Shown here: positions 62,741 to 64,000 of the stretch, one piece after another
How the letters are laid out: every line of letters begins with the position of its first letter
How positions within the stretch are numbered: the stretch's first letter is position 1
Assembly: GCF_018139565.1 (NCBI RefSeq)
Contig: NZ_JAGSPK010000002.1
Location: 186,001-250,000, forward strand
Origin: Cognatundibacterium rivi
GTDB lineage: Bacteria; Pseudomonadota; Gammaproteobacteria; Burkholderiales; Burkholderiaceae_D
Direction: 5' to 3'
Length of the DNA stretch: 64,000 nt
The notes under the pieces: model-generated
What the model was told of the DNA's origin: nothing
The model's database searches: none
Seen by the model: only the letters and a program-made list of their open reading frames with translations
Position numbers and translations under genes: made by a program

Positions 62741-62779
62741 AAAAGACACCAGCGGTATTTGCACGGTGTCTTTTTTTTT
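62741..62779 (+). terminator. Terminator of the carboxypeptidase gene
   Basis: AAAAGACACC/GGTGTCTTTT with a 14-base loop, then a run of nine T residues. Confidence 0.9.
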
Positions 62780-62838
62780 GCGCGCTGGTTCAGCGTACAT
62801 TACTTTATGCTGCATTGAATTCACAAGGATGCGTACAA

Positions 62839-63378
62839 ATGAAAAAAATTATATTCGTTTTAGCTTTTTGTATTTCAGTAAGTAGCTATTCAAAAGATCA
62901 AGAAAATAATAATGAATGCAAAATAGACGCGATTTCAGAAAGTGAAATTTTAAATTTACCGTTGGATGTTTTTGACTCGGAGGAAAAAGGATGGCGTAGG
63001 TTTTCTCTAATGGGTTGCTATGCAGAGGCGGTTAAAATCATTGATAAATATAATGATAAAAATGGAGCTACTTATCGTACTAATTTCCATCAAGCCCAAC
63101 TTCAACTCTACCTTGAGCATTATCCAGAAGCGAAGGCATTACTCTACAAATCATTGAGAGCAGACCTGCCTATCGATCCAACATTTAAGTGGAATGAATA
63201 TGTACTTGGTCATGTTGCTTTTATTGATAAAGATAAACCATCCTTAGATTTTTACATTTCAAAGCTTCAGCAATATAACGCTGATATCAGGAATCAGATG
63301 AATATAAAACTCTTGATTAAGATGTCCAACAAATTGGATAGCCCATATCCATCAATTTTCTCATTCCCAAAAAAATAG
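62839..63378 (+). CDS. AT-rich secreted hypothetical protein
   Basis: 179 residues from ATG 62839, with AAGGA about ten bases upstream. Signal peptide MKKIIFVLAFCISVSSYS. The mature part is helical with a TPR-like look (LMGCYAEAVKIIDKYND, TNFHQAQLQLYLEHYPEAKALL) and two Cys. Base composition is clearly more AT-rich than the neighbours on both sides, which suggests recent acquisition. No homologue is recognised. Single gene; no terminator is obvious behind it. Confidence 0.65.
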   Translation: MKKIIFVLAFCISVSSYSKDQENNNECKIDAISESEILNLPLDVFDSEEKGWRRFSLMGCYAEAVKIIDKYNDKNGATYRTNFHQAQLQLYLEHYPEAKALLYKSLRADLPIDPTFKWNEYVLGHVAFIDKDKPSLDFYISKLQQYNADIRNQMNIKLLIKMSNKLDSPYPSIFSFPKK

Positions 63379-63529
63379 ATGGAAACTTTGGATTTCAACG
63401 TAGTACGTAAGACGTACATTAACAATGCATGTTGACTAGTAGTTTTGTCTGTACATAAGAATTGATTGATAAACTGTACCATATTGAAAATTGATTTCCT
63501 ACGATGCAAAGCAATAAGGTGAAAAGGAC

Positions 63530-64000
63530 ATGGGGATAGAAATAGAACGTAAGTTTCTCGTCGTTGGCGATGAGTGGAGGCAGCAGGGCGTGGCAACTTA
63601 TTTGCTTCAGGGCTATATCAGTGCTGAACCCGGGCGTATCGTGCGCGTACGGATTGACGGTGATGCTGCGATGCTGACGATTAAAGGCTTGTCGACTGGC
63701 ATTGCTTGCGGTGAGTGGGAATATGCGATTCCGGTGGCGGATGCGCAGGCCTTACTTGATCAGGTGTGCCAGCAACCATTGATAGAGAAAAAACGTTACC
63801 GCATTGCTGCCGGTGATCTGGTCTGGGAAGTCGATGAATTTTTTGGTGACAACGCTGGCTTGGTTGTCGCGGAAGTGGAATTGCAATCAGAAGATCAGGT
63901 GTTTGAACGACCTTCGTGGCTGGGAGAAGAAGTCAGCCATGATCGTCGCTATGCAAATGCAAATTTGCTGAAGCAGCCCTACAGTTCGTGGGCGAAGTAA
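63530..64000 (+). CDS. CYTH-domain protein (triphosphatase-like)
   Basis: 156 residues, complete; the stop codon is the last three bases of the window. The N-terminal MGIEIERKF carries the ExExK signature of CYTH proteins, and RIVRVRIDGDAAMLTIKG, EWEYAIP, YRI and WEVDEFFGDNAGLVVAEVEL supply the alternating charged residues of the tunnel. Short bacterial CYTH proteins hydrolyse inorganic triphosphate; adenylate cyclase activity (CyaB) is less likely. AAAAGGAC precedes the ATG. Confidence 0.9.
   Translation: MGIEIERKFLVVGDEWRQQGVATYLLQGYISAEPGRIVRVRIDGDAAMLTIKGLSTGIACGEWEYAIPVADAQALLDQVCQQPLIEKKRYRIAAGDLVWEVDEFFGDNAGLVVAEVELQSEDQVFERPSWLGEEVSHDRRYANANLLKQPYSSWAK

Overview
The window looks like a chromosomal segment of a betaproteobacterium (Burkholderiales), most likely Oxalobacteraceae and possibly Undibacterium-like. 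The basis is the gene order carA-carB-greA-yhbY-rlmE-ftsH-folP-glmM with typical betaproteobacterial protein sequences, and a base composition near one half GC by eye. The family placement is inference; no search was run.

Layout. 1-12400: a cut SGNH hydrolase, two small unknown proteins, a BamE-like lipoprotein, a large membrane GGDEF/EAL protein, a LysE-type exporter, a Sel1 lipoprotein, a CpdB-type nucleotidase lipoprotein, a patatin-like lipoprotein, an NlpC/P60 hydrolase and a GlcG/HbpS-like protein. 12400-23470: a housekeeping block for carbamoyl phosphate synthesis, transcript cleavage, ribosome assembly, FtsH proteolysis, folate and cell wall precursor synthesis, closed by tRNA-Arg(TCT).

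23650-34420: a sulfide/persulfide island. A leftward group (ArsR-type regulator, DUF2892 protein, rhodanese, persulfide-dioxygenase-like MBL hydrolase, TauE/SafE exporter) and a rightward operon (RND adaptor, RND pump, DUF2892 protein, thioredoxin 2, sulfide:quinone oxidoreductase, rhodanese, methyltransferase) diverge around one promoter whose -35 box lies inside a perfect inverted repeat. A convergent HiPIP gene follows. 34600-43730: a CzcCBA/CusCBA-type heavy-metal RND operon with three extra periplasmic-protein genes at its 3' end, preceded by its two-component system. Four 11-bp-phased heptamers lie in front of czcC.

43900-48720: a TonB-dependent receptor and a PepSY membrane protein bracketed by two DUF2946 proteins, probably for metal uptake. 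48900-52780: the cytochrome bd oxidase operon cydP-cydA-cydB-cydX with a Crp/Fnr-type regulator behind it. 52830-54836: a second GGDEF/EAL protein. 55020-60300: a C4-dicarboxylate system (dctD, dctB, dctA), in which dctA lies behind a small unknown gene, a sigma-54 -24/-12 promoter and two tandem palindromes at the distance expected for DctD. 60300-64000: a small membrane protein, tRNA-Pro(GGG), an M14 carboxypeptidase, an AT-rich secreted protein and a CYTH protein.

The strongest candidates for something new are the sulfide island in which an RND pump is the first transcription unit under a likely thiol-sensing repressor, the three-gene periplasmic module attached to the metal RND operon, and the sigma-54-driven small gene in front of dctA.
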